Shown here in pieces: positions 19,059 to 27,753 of a DNA stretch of 64,000 bases (its first letter is position 1; every line of letters starts with the position of its first letter). Source of the DNA: Cryobacterium arcticum (GTDB lineage: Bacteria > Actinomycetota > Actinomycetes > Actinomycetales > Microbacteriaceae); assembly GCF_001679725.1 (NCBI RefSeq), contig NZ_CP016282.1:1550001-1614000 (forward strand), in the 5' to 3' direction. The translations under genes and the position numbers were made by a program. The notes beneath the pieces are model-generated. The model did no database searches and was not told where the DNA came from. It saw nothing but the letters and a program-made list of their open reading frames with translations.

Positions 19059-21302
19059 GTGGTCGACCAGGAGCTCGCGCGGGAACAGGACTATGTCGCC
19101 ACGCTGTACGCGCGACTCGACGCGCTGCAGCGCGAGGCCGAGGCCCAGCTGAAGGCCGTGCGGATGCTCGACGTCGGCGGCAACCACCAGTCCCGGTCTG
19201 AGCGCGACACCTTCGCCCGCACCTACGAGGACCGCATCGTGCAGCTGCGCGAGGTGGACGACCGGCTCGCGTTCGGCCGCCTGGAGACCGCCCCGGAGGA
19301 CGACGACGGTACCCCCGTGTACCGGTACATCGGCCGGGTGGGCCTGCGGGACGAGAACCTGCAGCCGATCCTGCTCGACTGGCGGGTGCCGCAGGCCAGC
19401 GCCTTCTACCAGGCCACCGCCGCCACCCCGCTCGGCGCCAGGTCCCGCCGGCACCTGCTCTCCAGCGGCCGCCGCATCATCCGCATCGAAGACGAGATCC
19501 TGGATGCCGCGCTGCTCGAGGGCGACACCGCCGGCCTGCACCAGGGCGAAGGAGCGCTGCTCTCGGCCCTCACCGCCCAGCGCACCGGCCACATGAATGA
19601 CATCGTCTCGACGATCCAGGCCGAGCAGGACCGCATCATCCGCTCGGAGCTGAACGGCGTGCTCGTCGTGCAGGGCGGGCCCGGAACCGGCAAGACCGCC
19701 GTGGCTCTGCACCGCGCCGCCTACCTGCTCTACACGCACCGCGACCGGCTGCAGAACGCCGGAGTGCTCATCGTGGGCCCGTCCACCTCGTTTCTGCAGT
19801 ACATCGAGGCGGTGCTGCCGTCGCTCGGTGAGACCGGCGTGGTGCTCGCGTCGGTGGGCCAGCTGTTCCCCGGCGTCGAGGCCAGCCACGAGGATGCGCC
19901 GGCCGTCGCCGCGCTCAAGGGCCAGACGTTCATGGCCGACCTCATCGCGCGCGCCGTGAAGAGCCGGCAGAAGGTGCCGGCCGGCAACCAGAAGCTGCTC
20001 GTGAACGGCGACACGCTCCTGCTCAAGCCGCAGTTGATCGAGTCCGCCATCCACCGGGCGCGCGCGGGCGGCAAGCCGCACAACGAGGCCCGAGTGGTCT
20101 TCGTCAAGCACGCCCTCAACTCCCTGGCCCGGGAATGGCTCGAGCAGTTGCAGAAGCAGGGCCGGTCGATGGACGACACCGATCTGCCCATGCTGCGCGA
20201 AGACCTGCGCCTGGCCGACGACGTGCGGGTGGCGCTCAACACGGCCTGGCTGCCGCTGACCCCGCAGAAGCTCGTGCAGGACCTCTACGCCCGGCCGCAG
20301 TGGCTGGAAGAGCTGACCCCGCGCTGGCGGGCGGCCCAGCGTGCCCTGCTCTACCGCACCCGGGACGCCGAGTTCACGATCGCCGACATCCCGCTGCTCG
20401 ACGAGGCGGCTGAGTACCTCGGCGAGTACAGCGCGGTCGACGCCGCCCAGAAGCGCGAGGCCAAGGAGCAGCGGAAGCGCGACATCGAGAACGCCGAACT
20501 GGCCATTAAGAACATGGACGTCAAGGGCCTCGTGAACGCGAAGGCCCTCGCCGACAACTTCGCCGAGCTCGGCGACCGGGCCACGACGGCCGAACGGGCA
20601 GCGCTGGACCGCAGCTGGACCTACGGGCACGTGATCGTCGACGAGGCGCAGGAGCTCTCGCCGATGCAGTGGCGGTTGCTCATGCGCCGCGGCCCGCGCC
20701 GCTCGTTCACCATCGTCGGCGACATCGCCCAGGCCGCCGCCGCGGCGGCGGCAGACAGCTGGCGGGAGGCCCTCGCGCCAGTGCTGGAGGCCTCCTTCGA
20801 GGCCAACCGCTGGCGCCTGGAGGAGCTCACGGTGAACTACCGCACGCCCAGCCAGATCGCCGAGGCGGCCGAGAAGATGGCGGTGGCGCACGGCCTGCCG
20901 ATCACCGCATCCCGCACGGTGCGGGCCAGCGACTGGCCCGTCGAGGTGCTCACGGATGCGCTCGACGCCGTGCGCCGCGAACGCGCGCTGGGTGTGGGCG
21001 GCACCGTCGCGGTCATCGTGGTGGAGGAGCACATCGAGGCCCTCGCCGCGGAGCTGGAGGCGGAGTTCGGTGACATCGTCGGCCGGGGAGCGCTCGGCCT
21101 GCTGCGCGATGTGGCGCTGCTCACCCCGCAGGACTCCAAGGGGCTGGAGTTCGACGCCGTGGTCGTCGTCGACCCCGCTGGCGTGGTGGCCGCATCCGAA
21201 CGCGGCGCAGGGGCCCTCTATGTGGCGATGACCCGCGCCACCCAGCGGCTCTACCTCGTGAGCGGCGGCCCGCTGCCGGCCGGACTCGACGACCGGGCCT
21301 GA
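19059..21302 (+). CDS. helD: HelD-like RNA polymerase-associated helicase (UvrD superfamily 1)
   Basis: 747 residues. An N-terminal charged coiled coil (about 1-75) is followed by an SF1 ATPase. Walker A is GGPGTGKTAVALHRAAYLLY near 206, the DEAQ box is VIVDEAQELSPMQW near 525, NYRTPSQI is near 592, and the last motif is VAMTRATQRLYLV near 723. There is no UvrD-type DNA-unwinding 2B domain. HelD proteins of actinobacteria pry stalled or rifamycin-bound RNA polymerase from DNA, and some (HelR) give rifamycin tolerance. The GTG start has GAGGGG 7 bases upstream. It is monocistronic and divergent from glnN. Confidence 0.85.
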   Translation: MVDQELAREQDYVATLYARLDALQREAEAQLKAVRMLDVGGNHQSRSERDTFARTYEDRIVQLREVDDRLAFGRLETAPEDDDGTPVYRYIGRVGLRDENLQPILLDWRVPQASAFYQATAATPLGARSRRHLLSSGRRIIRIEDEILDAALLEGDTAGLHQGEGALLSALTAQRTGHMNDIVSTIQAEQDRIIRSELNGVLVVQGGPGTGKTAVALHRAAYLLYTHRDRLQNAGVLIVGPSTSFLQYIEAVLPSLGETGVVLASVGQLFPGVEASHEDAPAVAALKGQTFMADLIARAVKSRQKVPAGNQKLLVNGDTLLLKPQLIESAIHRARAGGKPHNEARVVFVKHALNSLAREWLEQLQKQGRSMDDTDLPMLREDLRLADDVRVALNTAWLPLTPQKLVQDLYARPQWLEELTPRWRAAQRALLYRTRDAEFTIADIPLLDEAAEYLGEYSAVDAAQKREAKEQRKRDIENAELAIKNMDVKGLVNAKALADNFAELGDRATTAERAALDRSWTYGHVIVDEAQELSPMQWRLLMRRGPRRSFTIVGDIAQAAAAAAADSWREALAPVLEASFEANRWRLEELTVNYRTPSQIAEAAEKMAVAHGLPITASRTVRASDWPVEVLTDALDAVRRERALGVGGTVAVIVVEEHIEALAAELEAEFGDIVGRGALGLLRDVALLTPQDSKGLEFDAVVVVDPAGVVAASERGAGALYVAMTRATQRLYLVSGGPLPAGLDDRA

Positions 21303-21394
21303 CCCTCGCGACTTCGGGCAAAGTGCTCTCTCGGGGGTGCTGAGGGGGCAGTTCGGCGCAAGTCGGTGACGGGCGCGGCGGCGGGCGGTCTGTG

Positions 21395-22027
21395 TTAGTC
21401 GGAGGGCGGCCGGAAGGCCTGCATGGTGGCGAGGAGCGCCTCGGGGTCGAAGGCGGCCGGCGCGCGGATCGCCTGGATAGAGGCGCCCTGGATGAGCGCG
21501 ACGATGGTGGCGGCAAGGTCGTCGCCCGTCGCCCGACCCTGGATGCCGCCGCTGCCCGACGCCGATCCTTGGATGCCGTCCTGGCCGCTGCCCGCGGCGG
21601 CGACCTCGCGGCACACGGGCAGGAAGGCCTCCAGGTACCTGCCGAACGAGCTCTCGATGCGACTGCGGAAGAGGTCGTCGCGGCGGGAGAAGTAGAACGC
21701 GAAGAGCAACTCCACGCCGGCGTGGTACTCGGCGAGGCGTTCGAGCTCGCCCCGCACCATCCGCTCGAGGCGGTCCCACGGCGCAAGCGCGGCGAGGCCG
21801 GGGGCGGTCAGGGCGTCGAGTGTGCCGTCCAGCAGCACGTCGAGCAGGGCCAGGAGCAGGCCGTCCTTCGACTGGAAGTGGAAGAAGACCAGGCCGGGGG
21901 AGATGCCCGCGGCCGTGGCGACCCGCCGGGCGGTGACCGCATCGAGGCCGTCGGCCAGGGCGATCCCGTACGCGGTCGCGAGGATCTCCTCGACGCGTTC
22001 CTGCTCGGGTCGTTTGGGTCCACCCAT
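21395..22027 (-). CDS. TetR-family repressor with a Gly-rich repeat insertion
   Basis: 210 residues. The N-terminal helix-turn-helix is TARRVATAAGISPGLVFFHF near 47-66, followed by the usual all-helical ligand domain. About residues 145-167 hold a duplicated GSG-GIQG motif (GSGQDGIQG, then GSGGIQG), a low-complexity loop not typical of the family. It is the second gene of a pair with the DoxX-like gene just upstream (3-base gap). Two adjacent palindromes in front of that gene (22587-22617) are the likely operators, so it would repress its own operon. Ligand unknown. Confidence 0.85.
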   Translation of the reverse strand: MGGPKRPEQERVEEILATAYGIALADGLDAVTARRVATAAGISPGLVFFHFQSKDGLLLALLDVLLDGTLDALTAPGLAALAPWDRLERMVRGELERLAEYHAGVELLFAFYFSRRDDLFRSRIESSFGRYLEAFLPVCREVAAAGSGQDGIQGSASGSGGIQGRATGDDLAATIVALIQGASIQAIRAPAAFDPEALLATMQAFRPPSD

Positions 22028-22030
22028 CGG

Positions 22031-22537
22031 TCAGCCGATCGTCCCTGAGCGCGGCGCGGCGCTCTGCTCGGCACGCTTTTGGGCGCGGTAGCCGCGCCAG
22101 GCCCGCCAGGCGCCCGTGGACCACAGGGCCCAGAGCACCAGGACCGGCTGGAAGAGCAGCCGGATGGTGCGCTGGAGATCGGTGTCCAGCCCGAACGAGT
22201 CGGTGTGGGTGACCAGCTGGGAGATGTTGCCGGGGAAGATCGCGACGAAGAACGCGGCGACGATCCAGCCGACGTAGACCCGGTATCGGCCCAAGGCCAC
22301 CAGGGACGCACCGAGAATGATCTCGACGACACCGGATGCGAGGACGACGAAGTCGCCGTCCACCGGTAACCAGGTGGGCACTTGGGCGAGGAAGGCCTCC
22401 CGGTTCACGGTGAGGTGGCTGATCCCGGCCAGGAGGAGGAACACGCCGAGCACGATCCGGAAGGTGGTCCGGAGAACCCGGGACCAGGTCGGCAGCGGGG
22501 TGTGCGGGTGGGCCTTGGGCGCGGTGCGGCTGCTCAT
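22031..22537 (-). CDS. DoxX-like integral membrane protein
   Basis: 168 residues with about four membrane segments, including RIVLGVFLLLAGISHL near 27-42 and GWIVAAFFVAIFPGNISQLV near 90-109. The spacing and the early GISHL motif fit DoxX-like proteins. Family members have been linked to quinone chemistry and to membrane redox complexes, but nothing here fixes a role. It is the first gene of a probable two-gene operon with the TetR repressor and is the main target of that repressor. Confidence 0.75.
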   Translation of the reverse strand: MSSRTAPKAHPHTPLPTWSRVLRTTFRIVLGVFLLLAGISHLTVNREAFLAQVPTWLPVDGDFVVLASGVVEIILGASLVALGRYRVYVGWIVAAFFVAIFPGNISQLVTHTDSFGLDTDLQRTIRLLFQPVLVLWALWSTGAWRAWRGYRAQKRAEQSAAPRSGTIG

Positions 22538-22586
22538 GGTGCGGCTTTCGTGGGGGACGGGTCGAGCTCGATACGTTCAGCCTATA

Positions 22587-22617
22587 TTGATCACCCGGTC
22601 AATGACCACTCGGTCAA
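22587..22617 (-). promoter_or_regulatory. Twin TetR operators before the doxX-tetR operon
   Basis: Two abutting palindromes: TTGATCACCCGGTCAA (22587-22602) and TGACCACTCGGTCAA (22603-22617). Read on the minus strand, both have the form TTGACC-N4-GRTCA, the typical TetR-family operator shape. They lie 50 bases before the first gene, where the promoter must be, and a repressor gene is in the same operon. Confidence 0.75.
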
Positions 22618-22634
22618 TAGGGTCTGGGACCCGT

Positions 22635-22949
22635 TCAGCCTGCGGCGGCCACCAGGGTCGCCACCTCGGCATCCGTTCGTGCGTCGAAGACGCCCCACAT
22701 GATGTGGGTCGGTCCGCTGCCGTCGCTGCCGGCCACGGCCGGGCGGCTGATCCAGCGGTTGGCCGCCGCTGCGGCGCCCAGGGCGGCCAGCGAGGGGGCG
22801 ATGGTGGACTTTCGCAGTGTGCCGGCGACGACGCTGCCGTCGCCGCCCAGCCGCCAGCCGCGGCTCGCGGCCAGCACCTGGCCCACCTCGTCATCGGTGA
22901 GCCAGCGCGAAAAGCTCCGACCGGGCGGGTCGATCTTGGTCAGCTTCAT
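22635..22949 (-). CDS. Hypothetical protein
   Basis: 104 residues, no signal peptide and no membrane segment. A hydrophilic N-terminus with FSRWLTDDEVGQVLAASRGW is followed by an Ala-rich middle and a C-terminal SGPTHIMWGVFDARTDAEVA. I do not recognise the family; the composition and codon use are like the neighbours, so it is probably a real gene. It ends just upstream of the twin TetR operators and is not part of that operon. A 21-base gap separates it from the PfkB kinase gene, which lies to its left-hand start and shares the strand. Confidence 0.55.
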   Translation of the reverse strand: MKLTKIDPPGRSFSRWLTDDEVGQVLAASRGWRLGGDGSVVAGTLRKSTIAPSLAALGAAAAANRWISRPAVAGSDGSGPTHIMWGVFDARTDAEVATLVAAAG

Positions 22950-22970
22950 GAGAACCAGCCTAACTTCGGC

Positions 22971-23933
22971 TCAGGCCGGAAGCAGGGCGAGTTCGGCCTC
23001 CAGTCGCTCCACGTCGACGCGGTGGCAGAGCTCGGTGGCCGGCGTCATGGCGGTGGCGCTGCCGGCGGCCACCGCGGCGCGGAACGCCGCCCGAGTGTCC
23101 AGGCCCTGGGCGATGCGCAATACGAAGGCTCCGAGGAAGCTGTCCCCGGCTCCCACGGTGCTCTGCACCAGGACCCGGGGGACCGGCAGGCGCAGGACCT
23201 CTCCGGAGGAGGCGAGCACCGCTCCGGCACCGCCGAGGGTGAGCGCCACATGCTCCGCGGAGCCGCGATCCACCAAGGTGCTCGCCGCGTCGATCTGGCT
23301 CTCCTCGCTGTCGAGCGATTGCCCGAGCAGTTCCCCGAGCTCGCGGGCGCTGGGCTTGACCAGGAAGACGCCCTCGGTGAGGGCTTCGGCCAGGGCGTCA
23401 CCCGACGCATCCACTATGCAGCGTGCCTCGTGCTCGCGGGCCAAACGTGCCACCCGGGCGTAGAAATCGTCGGGCACCCCCGGAGGCAAGCTTCCACTCG
23501 CCACGACATAGCCGTGCTGGGGGATGGACTCCGCCACCCGGTCGAGGCAGGCGCGCCATTCGCGCTCAGTGAGCTCGGGGCCCTGCAGCACGAAGCGGAA
23601 CTGCTTCCCCGTTGCCGTCTCGTCGACCGTGAAGCTCTCGCGGGTGCTGCCGGCGATGGGGACGACCAGGGTGGGGATGCCCTCTGCCTCGATCAGCCTG
23701 CGGTAGGCGTCACCGGTCGGTCCGCCGGCGGCGTAGATCGCGAGGGTCTGACCGCCGAGCCGCTGGATGACGCGCGACACGTTGATGCCGCCGCCACCCG
23801 GATCGAGGCGGGAGCGCCCGCACCGCAGCTTGTGCTCACCGACCACGTTCGGTGTCGAGGTGCTGACGTCGAGGGCGGGATTGACGGTGAGTGTGAGTAT
23901 CGGCCGCAGCGCTGTCGGTCTGGAGGCATCCAT
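22971..23933 (-). CDS. pfkB: PfkB-family phosphofructokinase (hexose kinase)
   Basis: 320 residues of the ribokinase/PfkB fold. The N-terminal LTVNPALDVSTSTPNV and the substrate loop DPGGGGINVSRVI near 44 are as in E. coli PfkB and LacC/FruK. The C-terminal ATP and catalytic motif STVGAGDSFLGAF near 258-270 carries the base Asp. The reaction is most likely fructose-6-phosphate to fructose-1,6-bisphosphate; 1-phosphofructokinase or tagatose-6-phosphate kinase are the alternatives. No PTS gene is adjacent, which speaks against FruK. Cytosolic. Confidence 0.85.
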   Translation of the reverse strand: MDASRPTALRPILTLTVNPALDVSTSTPNVVGEHKLRCGRSRLDPGGGGINVSRVIQRLGGQTLAIYAAGGPTGDAYRRLIEAEGIPTLVVPIAGSTRESFTVDETATGKQFRFVLQGPELTEREWRACLDRVAESIPQHGYVVASGSLPPGVPDDFYARVARLAREHEARCIVDASGDALAEALTEGVFLVKPSARELGELLGQSLDSEESQIDAASTLVDRGSAEHVALTLGGAGAVLASSGEVLRLPVPRVLVQSTVGAGDSFLGAFVLRIAQGLDTRAAFRAAVAAGSATAMTPATELCHRVDVERLEAELALLPA

Positions 23934-23991
23934 GGACCCAGCGTAGGACTCCCGGGCGCTCCGCCGGGGGATGCGGGTCTGGGCGGTGGTG

Positions 23992-24162
23992 TCAGCGTCC
24001 GGAGAACAGCCGCGAGAAGAAGCCGCCGCCCGTCGAGGGCTCGTTCTCGTGCCCGGCGCACCGGTCCGCGCGGGGCACCCCGCGCATCACCTGGTCGACG
24101 TGCTGGCCGCAGCCGGCCCAGGTTGTCTTGCCGCAGGTTCGGCAGGTCACGGCTCGGCACAT
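23992..24162 (-). CDS. Small zinc-ribbon-like protein
   Basis: 56 residues from the ATG with AAGGAG upstream (a longer frame to 24228 lacks a ribosome site and crosses a palindrome). The N-terminus MCRAVTCRTCGKTTWAGCG has four Cys, followed by a His (GQH) and a later Cys-Gly-His, fit for one zinc site. The C-terminus is a Gly/Phe basic tail. Such tiny proteins are widespread in actinobacteria; no function is known to me. A CsoR/CstR-like palindrome lies 58 bases upstream. Confidence 0.75.
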   Translation of the reverse strand: MCRAVTCRTCGKTTWAGCGQHVDQVMRGVPRADRCAGHENEPSTGGGFFSRLFSGR

Positions 24163-24219
24163 GGGGTCTCCTTGGATCAGGTTGAGGGTGGCTGGATTAG
24201 CTTCCCTGAAGTCCTCAGG

Positions 24220-24235
24220 ATACCCCATGGGGTAT
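24220..24235. promoter_or_regulatory. CsoR/CstR-like palindrome
   Basis: ATACCCCATGGGGTAT is a perfect 16-base palindrome with the form ATACCC-N4-GGGTAT, the published shape of operators for the copper or sulfide sensors CsoR and CstR. It lies before the small zinc-ribbon gene (minus strand). No CsoR-family gene is in the window. Confidence 0.5.
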
Positions 24236-24301
24236 AGCTGAGTCTGACCGGATGCTGGGCGTGACGGATCGGCGGTGTGGCCTCACGGCGGGGGATCGGT
24301 G

Positions 24302-24351
24302 TCGCTGCGTGTGAAGTGTTTCGCTGCGTGTGAAAAATGGTGCATTTTCAC
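24302..24351. repeat. Direct repeat and A+T-rich hairpin before the NAD(P)HX epimerase gene
   Basis: TCGCTGCGTGTGAA occurs at 24302-24315 and again at 24321-24334. The second copy runs into a hairpin, GTGAAAAATG (24330-24339) against CATTTTCAC (24343-24351), with one bulged A. The A+T-rich core stands out in this genome. It lies 70 bases before the GTG start and could be a regulator site or part of the promoter. Confidence 0.4.
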
Positions 24352-24422
24352 CTGCCGCGAGAGTCAACCTGCGCCGAGGGAGCGAGCTGGGCCGGCTGGC
24401 CGGTGCGGCGTAAGGTGGCCGC

Positions 24423-25127
24423 GTGCCGAACAATCCACCGCAGACGTACACGGCCGCCCAGGTGCGCGAGGCCGAGGTCCCGTTCCTCGAGCGCGGCGTG
24501 CCGCTGATGCAGCGGGCGGCCGAGTCCCTGGCGCACGAGGCGGGTGCTCTCCTGGAGGCGCGGCGCGGGGGAGTGGCGGGTGCCCGGGTGCTGGTCCTGG
24601 CCGGCTCGGGCAACAACGGAGCGGATGCGCTCTACGCCGCGGAACGTCTGGCGCACCGAGGCGCGCTTCTGTGCATCCTGCCGACGAGTGAGCACCTGCA
24701 CCGGGAGGCGCTCGAAGCGGCTCTCGCGCAGGGCGCCGACCTGCGGCCCACCGACGAGCCCGCCGAGGTCATCGCCGGGCTCGCGGCGGCAGCCGACCTG
24801 ATCCTCGATGGCATCCTGGGCACCGGGACCAGCAGTGCGCCCGCGTTGCGCGGTGCGGCCCGGAGCGTCGTCGCGGCGATTCTTCCGGTGCGTTCCGGCG
24901 AGCATCCGCCTCTGGTGGTCGCCGTGGACCTGCCCAGCGGTATCGGCGTCGATGATGGCAGCGTGCCCGACCCCACGGTCTTGCCGGCCGATCTCACGGT
25001 GACCTTCGGCGGGTGCAAGGCGGGGCTGCTCACCCGCCCCGCGTCCGGCTACGCGGGCCGGGTCGTCGTGGCCGACATCGGTATCGGCGCCGAACTGGAG
25101 CGTATCCGCCGCCGGGACCTCGTCTGA
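24423..25127 (+). CDS. nnrE: NAD(P)H-hydrate epimerase (YjeF N-terminal domain)
   Basis: 234 residues, a stand-alone YjeF_N domain. VLAGSGNNGADALYAAERL near 60-78 is the nucleotide loop, VDLPSGIGVDDG near 170 and LTVTFGGCKAGLL near 190 follow. It converts R-NAD(P)HX to the S form, for repair by the dehydratase NnrD. In many bacteria the two are fused; here the NnrD half is absent and must be elsewhere. The start is GTG. It is convergent with the P-type ATPase gene, 18 bases apart. Confidence 0.85.
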   Translation: MPNNPPQTYTAAQVREAEVPFLERGVPLMQRAAESLAHEAGALLEARRGGVAGARVLVLAGSGNNGADALYAAERLAHRGALLCILPTSEHLHREALEAALAQGADLRPTDEPAEVIAGLAAAADLILDGILGTGTSSAPALRGAARSVVAAILPVRSGEHPPLVVAVDLPSGIGVDDGSVPDPTVLPADLTVTFGGCKAGLLTRPASGYAGRVVVADIGIGAELERIRRRDLV

Positions 25128-25145
25128 GTTGCCCCCGGCCTGCTC

Positions 25146-27713
25146 CTAGGCGGGCTGCGGGCTCGGCTGGGCGCGACGCCGCAGGCTGCTGCGCAGCAGC
25201 TTGAGCCCGGCGTCGGCCAGCACGAGAAGCACCGCGGCCAGCAGCGGGAAGGCCCACGCGGCCAGCGGCGGCCAGCTGCCGCCGAGCAATGCACTGACGA
25301 ACGGGATGCCGAGGAACGCGACCAGCAGCACCAGCTCGGCACCGACGGCGGCCAGGAGCGCCCGGTTGCCGCCCAGGCGCAGCCGCCACGCCGGAACCGT
25401 CTCGCTGCGGCAGGCGAAGGCATTGGCCATCTGGGCCACCGCGATCGTGGCGAATGCCGTGCCGGAGGCGGCCGCGAGGAGCCCCGGCGGCACCGACGCC
25501 CCCCAGGTCCAGCCGCCCGCCACGAGGACCGCCGCGAATCCCGCCAGCGACACCACGGCCTCGACCGGACCGAGCACGCCGAAGGCCCTCCAGAGCAGGA
25601 CCCGATCGATCAGGGTGCGGGTGCGGGTGCGGCCCTGCATCACCCGGGCGCTGGGCGGCTCGACACCGAGCGCGATGGCGGGCAGCAGGTCGGTGCCGAT
25701 ATCGAGGGCGAGCACCTGCAGCACGCCGATGGCGAGCGGGAACTGGCCGCCGGTGAGCGCCCACGCGGCGAAGGGTGCAAGCTCGGCCACATTGTCGGTG
25801 AGGTGATAGGTGAGAAACCGGCGCGCGTTCGCGAAGGTCGCCCGCCCGAGCCGCACGGCCGCGACAATCGTGCCGAAGTGGTCATCCAGCAGCACCAGGT
25901 CGGCGGCCTCGCGCGCCACGTCGCTGCCGCTCAGGCCCATGGCCACGCCCACGTCTGCCTCCCGCAGCGCTGGCGCGTCGTTCACCCCGTCGCCGGTCAT
26001 CGCCACGACGTGGCCGCGGGCCTGCAGAACATGGGTGATCCGCAGCTTGTCGGCCGGCGTCACCCTGGCCACGACCGCGCCATCCGGATGGTCGAGCAGC
26101 GCGCCGAGTTCGGCGTCGGATTCCGGCAGCCCGGGCCCCAGCACGGTGCCGCCCGGCCCGAGGAGGCCCACCTGCCGGGCGATCGCCTCGGCGGTGTTGG
26201 GGTGATCGCCGGTGACCATGATCACCCGGATGTCGGCGGTGCGGCAATCCTCGAGGGCCTCGTGCACGTCGGGCCGGGGCGGGTCCTCGAGCCCGAGCAG
26301 TCCCCAGAGACGGAGGCCGGACTCGGCCCCCAGGGTCACCGTGTCGGCCGGCCAGTCCCGGGCGGCGACCGCCATCACCCGCTGACCGCGGGCGGTCATC
26401 CTGGCCAACTCGCGATGGGCCGCCTCCGGCACGTCGGTGCACCGGGCGAAGACGCTCTCCGGCGCCCCGAGCGTGCTCAGTCGACCGGCCGCCACGGCGG
26501 AGCTCATCATCCGGTCGGCGGTGTACGGCAGCCGCCGAATGGACTGGTGCAGGTCCTCGGTCCAACCGCTGCGGTGGGCGAGCGCCGTGATCGCCGCATC
26601 CAACGGACCACCCTCCGGCCGCCATTGTCCGTCACGCAGCACGGCCCGCCCGGTCACACAGGACACGGCCGCCTCGGCCAGCTCCGGAAGCAGAGCGGTC
26701 GCGTCCGGCGGCCCGGAAACCGTGGCGGTGGGCCCGTAGCCGGCCCCGTCGATGGTGACCACGCCCCGAGGCGTCCAGGCCTCGACCACCGACATCTTGT
26801 TCTGCGTGAGGGTTCCGGTCTTGTCGGTGCAGATGAAAGTCGTGGCGCCGAGCGTCTCGACGGCATCGAGGCGGCGCACCAGGGCCTGCTGCTCCGCCAT
26901 GGTCTGAGCGCCCCGCGCCAGAGAGAGCGTGACCGTGGGCAGCAGGCCTTCCGGAACCAGTGCCACCGCCACCCCCACACCGAACAGGAATGCCTCGGCC
27001 GGCCGCAGCCCGATGCCGAGCCCCGCCAGACCGAGACCCACCCCTGTCGCGACGGCGATGATCGCCACGACGCGCACCACCCGGTTGAGCTGGAGGGTGA
27101 GCGGGCTGGTCGGCCGGGTCGCCGCGCGGGCGAGCGCGCTGATCTCGGCGAGGGTCGTTCCCGATCCGGTGGCCGTCACTTCGGCCTCTGCGTCACCCTG
27201 CACCACGAAGGTGCCTGCGCGGGCCGTCTGCCCGGCCTCGTGGTGCACGGCCTCGCTCTCCCCGGTCACCATCGATTCGTCCACCGTGAGTGCGTGCGCC
27301 TCGAGGAGACGCATATCCGCCGCGATGCGATCGCCCAGGCGCAGGAGCACGACATCCCCGCGCACGAGTTCGGCCGCGTCGATGGTGCGCTGGGCGCCGT
27401 CCCGGCGCACCCGGGTCTCGGTGGGCAACAGGTCGCGCAGGCGTTCGGCCGACCGGTCGGCCCGGTGTTCCTGCCAGAACGCGAACAACGCGTTGAGCAC
27501 GATCACCACCACGATGGCGATCGCCAGAGCGGGCGTGCCGGCCAGCAGCGCGAGCCCGGCGGCCACCCACAGCAGCAGGGCGAGCAGGTGGGTGAATTGC
27601 CGCACGAGGGCCCGCAGCGCGGACGGCCGGGCCAGGCGCGGCAGCACATTGGGTCCGTCCGCGGCGAGCCGGCGGGCGGCTTCCTCCGAGCTGAGCCCGG
27701 ACGCCCGTGTCAC
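25146..27713 (-). CDS. P-type (P2) cation-transporting ATPase
   Basis: 855 residues from GTG 27713, chosen because AAGGAGG lies just upstream; the open frame continues further without a site. The actuator loop TGESEAV is near 150, the membrane motif VPEGLLPTVTLS near 252, the phosphorylated Asp in TDKTGTLTQN near 298 and the hinge TGDGVNDAPAL near 573. About ten membrane segments, with six at the C-terminus. The PEGLL form and lack of a heavy-metal Cys domain place it in P2 (calcium, sodium or similar). The ion is not certain. It is convergent with nnrE. Confidence 0.9.
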   Translation of the reverse strand: MTRASGLSSEEAARRLAADGPNVLPRLARPSALRALVRQFTHLLALLLWVAAGLALLAGTPALAIAIVVVIVLNALFAFWQEHRADRSAERLRDLLPTETRVRRDGAQRTIDAAELVRGDVVLLRLGDRIAADMRLLEAHALTVDESMVTGESEAVHHEAGQTARAGTFVVQGDAEAEVTATGSGTTLAEISALARAATRPTSPLTLQLNRVVRVVAIIAVATGVGLGLAGLGIGLRPAEAFLFGVGVAVALVPEGLLPTVTLSLARGAQTMAEQQALVRRLDAVETLGATTFICTDKTGTLTQNKMSVVEAWTPRGVVTIDGAGYGPTATVSGPPDATALLPELAEAAVSCVTGRAVLRDGQWRPEGGPLDAAITALAHRSGWTEDLHQSIRRLPYTADRMMSSAVAAGRLSTLGAPESVFARCTDVPEAAHRELARMTARGQRVMAVAARDWPADTVTLGAESGLRLWGLLGLEDPPRPDVHEALEDCRTADIRVIMVTGDHPNTAEAIARQVGLLGPGGTVLGPGLPESDAELGALLDHPDGAVVARVTPADKLRITHVLQARGHVVAMTGDGVNDAPALREADVGVAMGLSGSDVAREAADLVLLDDHFGTIVAAVRLGRATFANARRFLTYHLTDNVAELAPFAAWALTGGQFPLAIGVLQVLALDIGTDLLPAIALGVEPPSARVMQGRTRTRTLIDRVLLWRAFGVLGPVEAVVSLAGFAAVLVAGGWTWGASVPPGLLAAASGTAFATIAVAQMANAFACRSETVPAWRLRLGGNRALLAAVGAELVLLVAFLGIPFVSALLGGSWPPLAAWAFPLLAAVLLVLADAGLKLLRSSLRRRAQPSPQPA

Positions 27714-27753
27714 AAGGCCCTCCTTCCCTCGCCCTTCCTCGGCTAGGGGGAAA

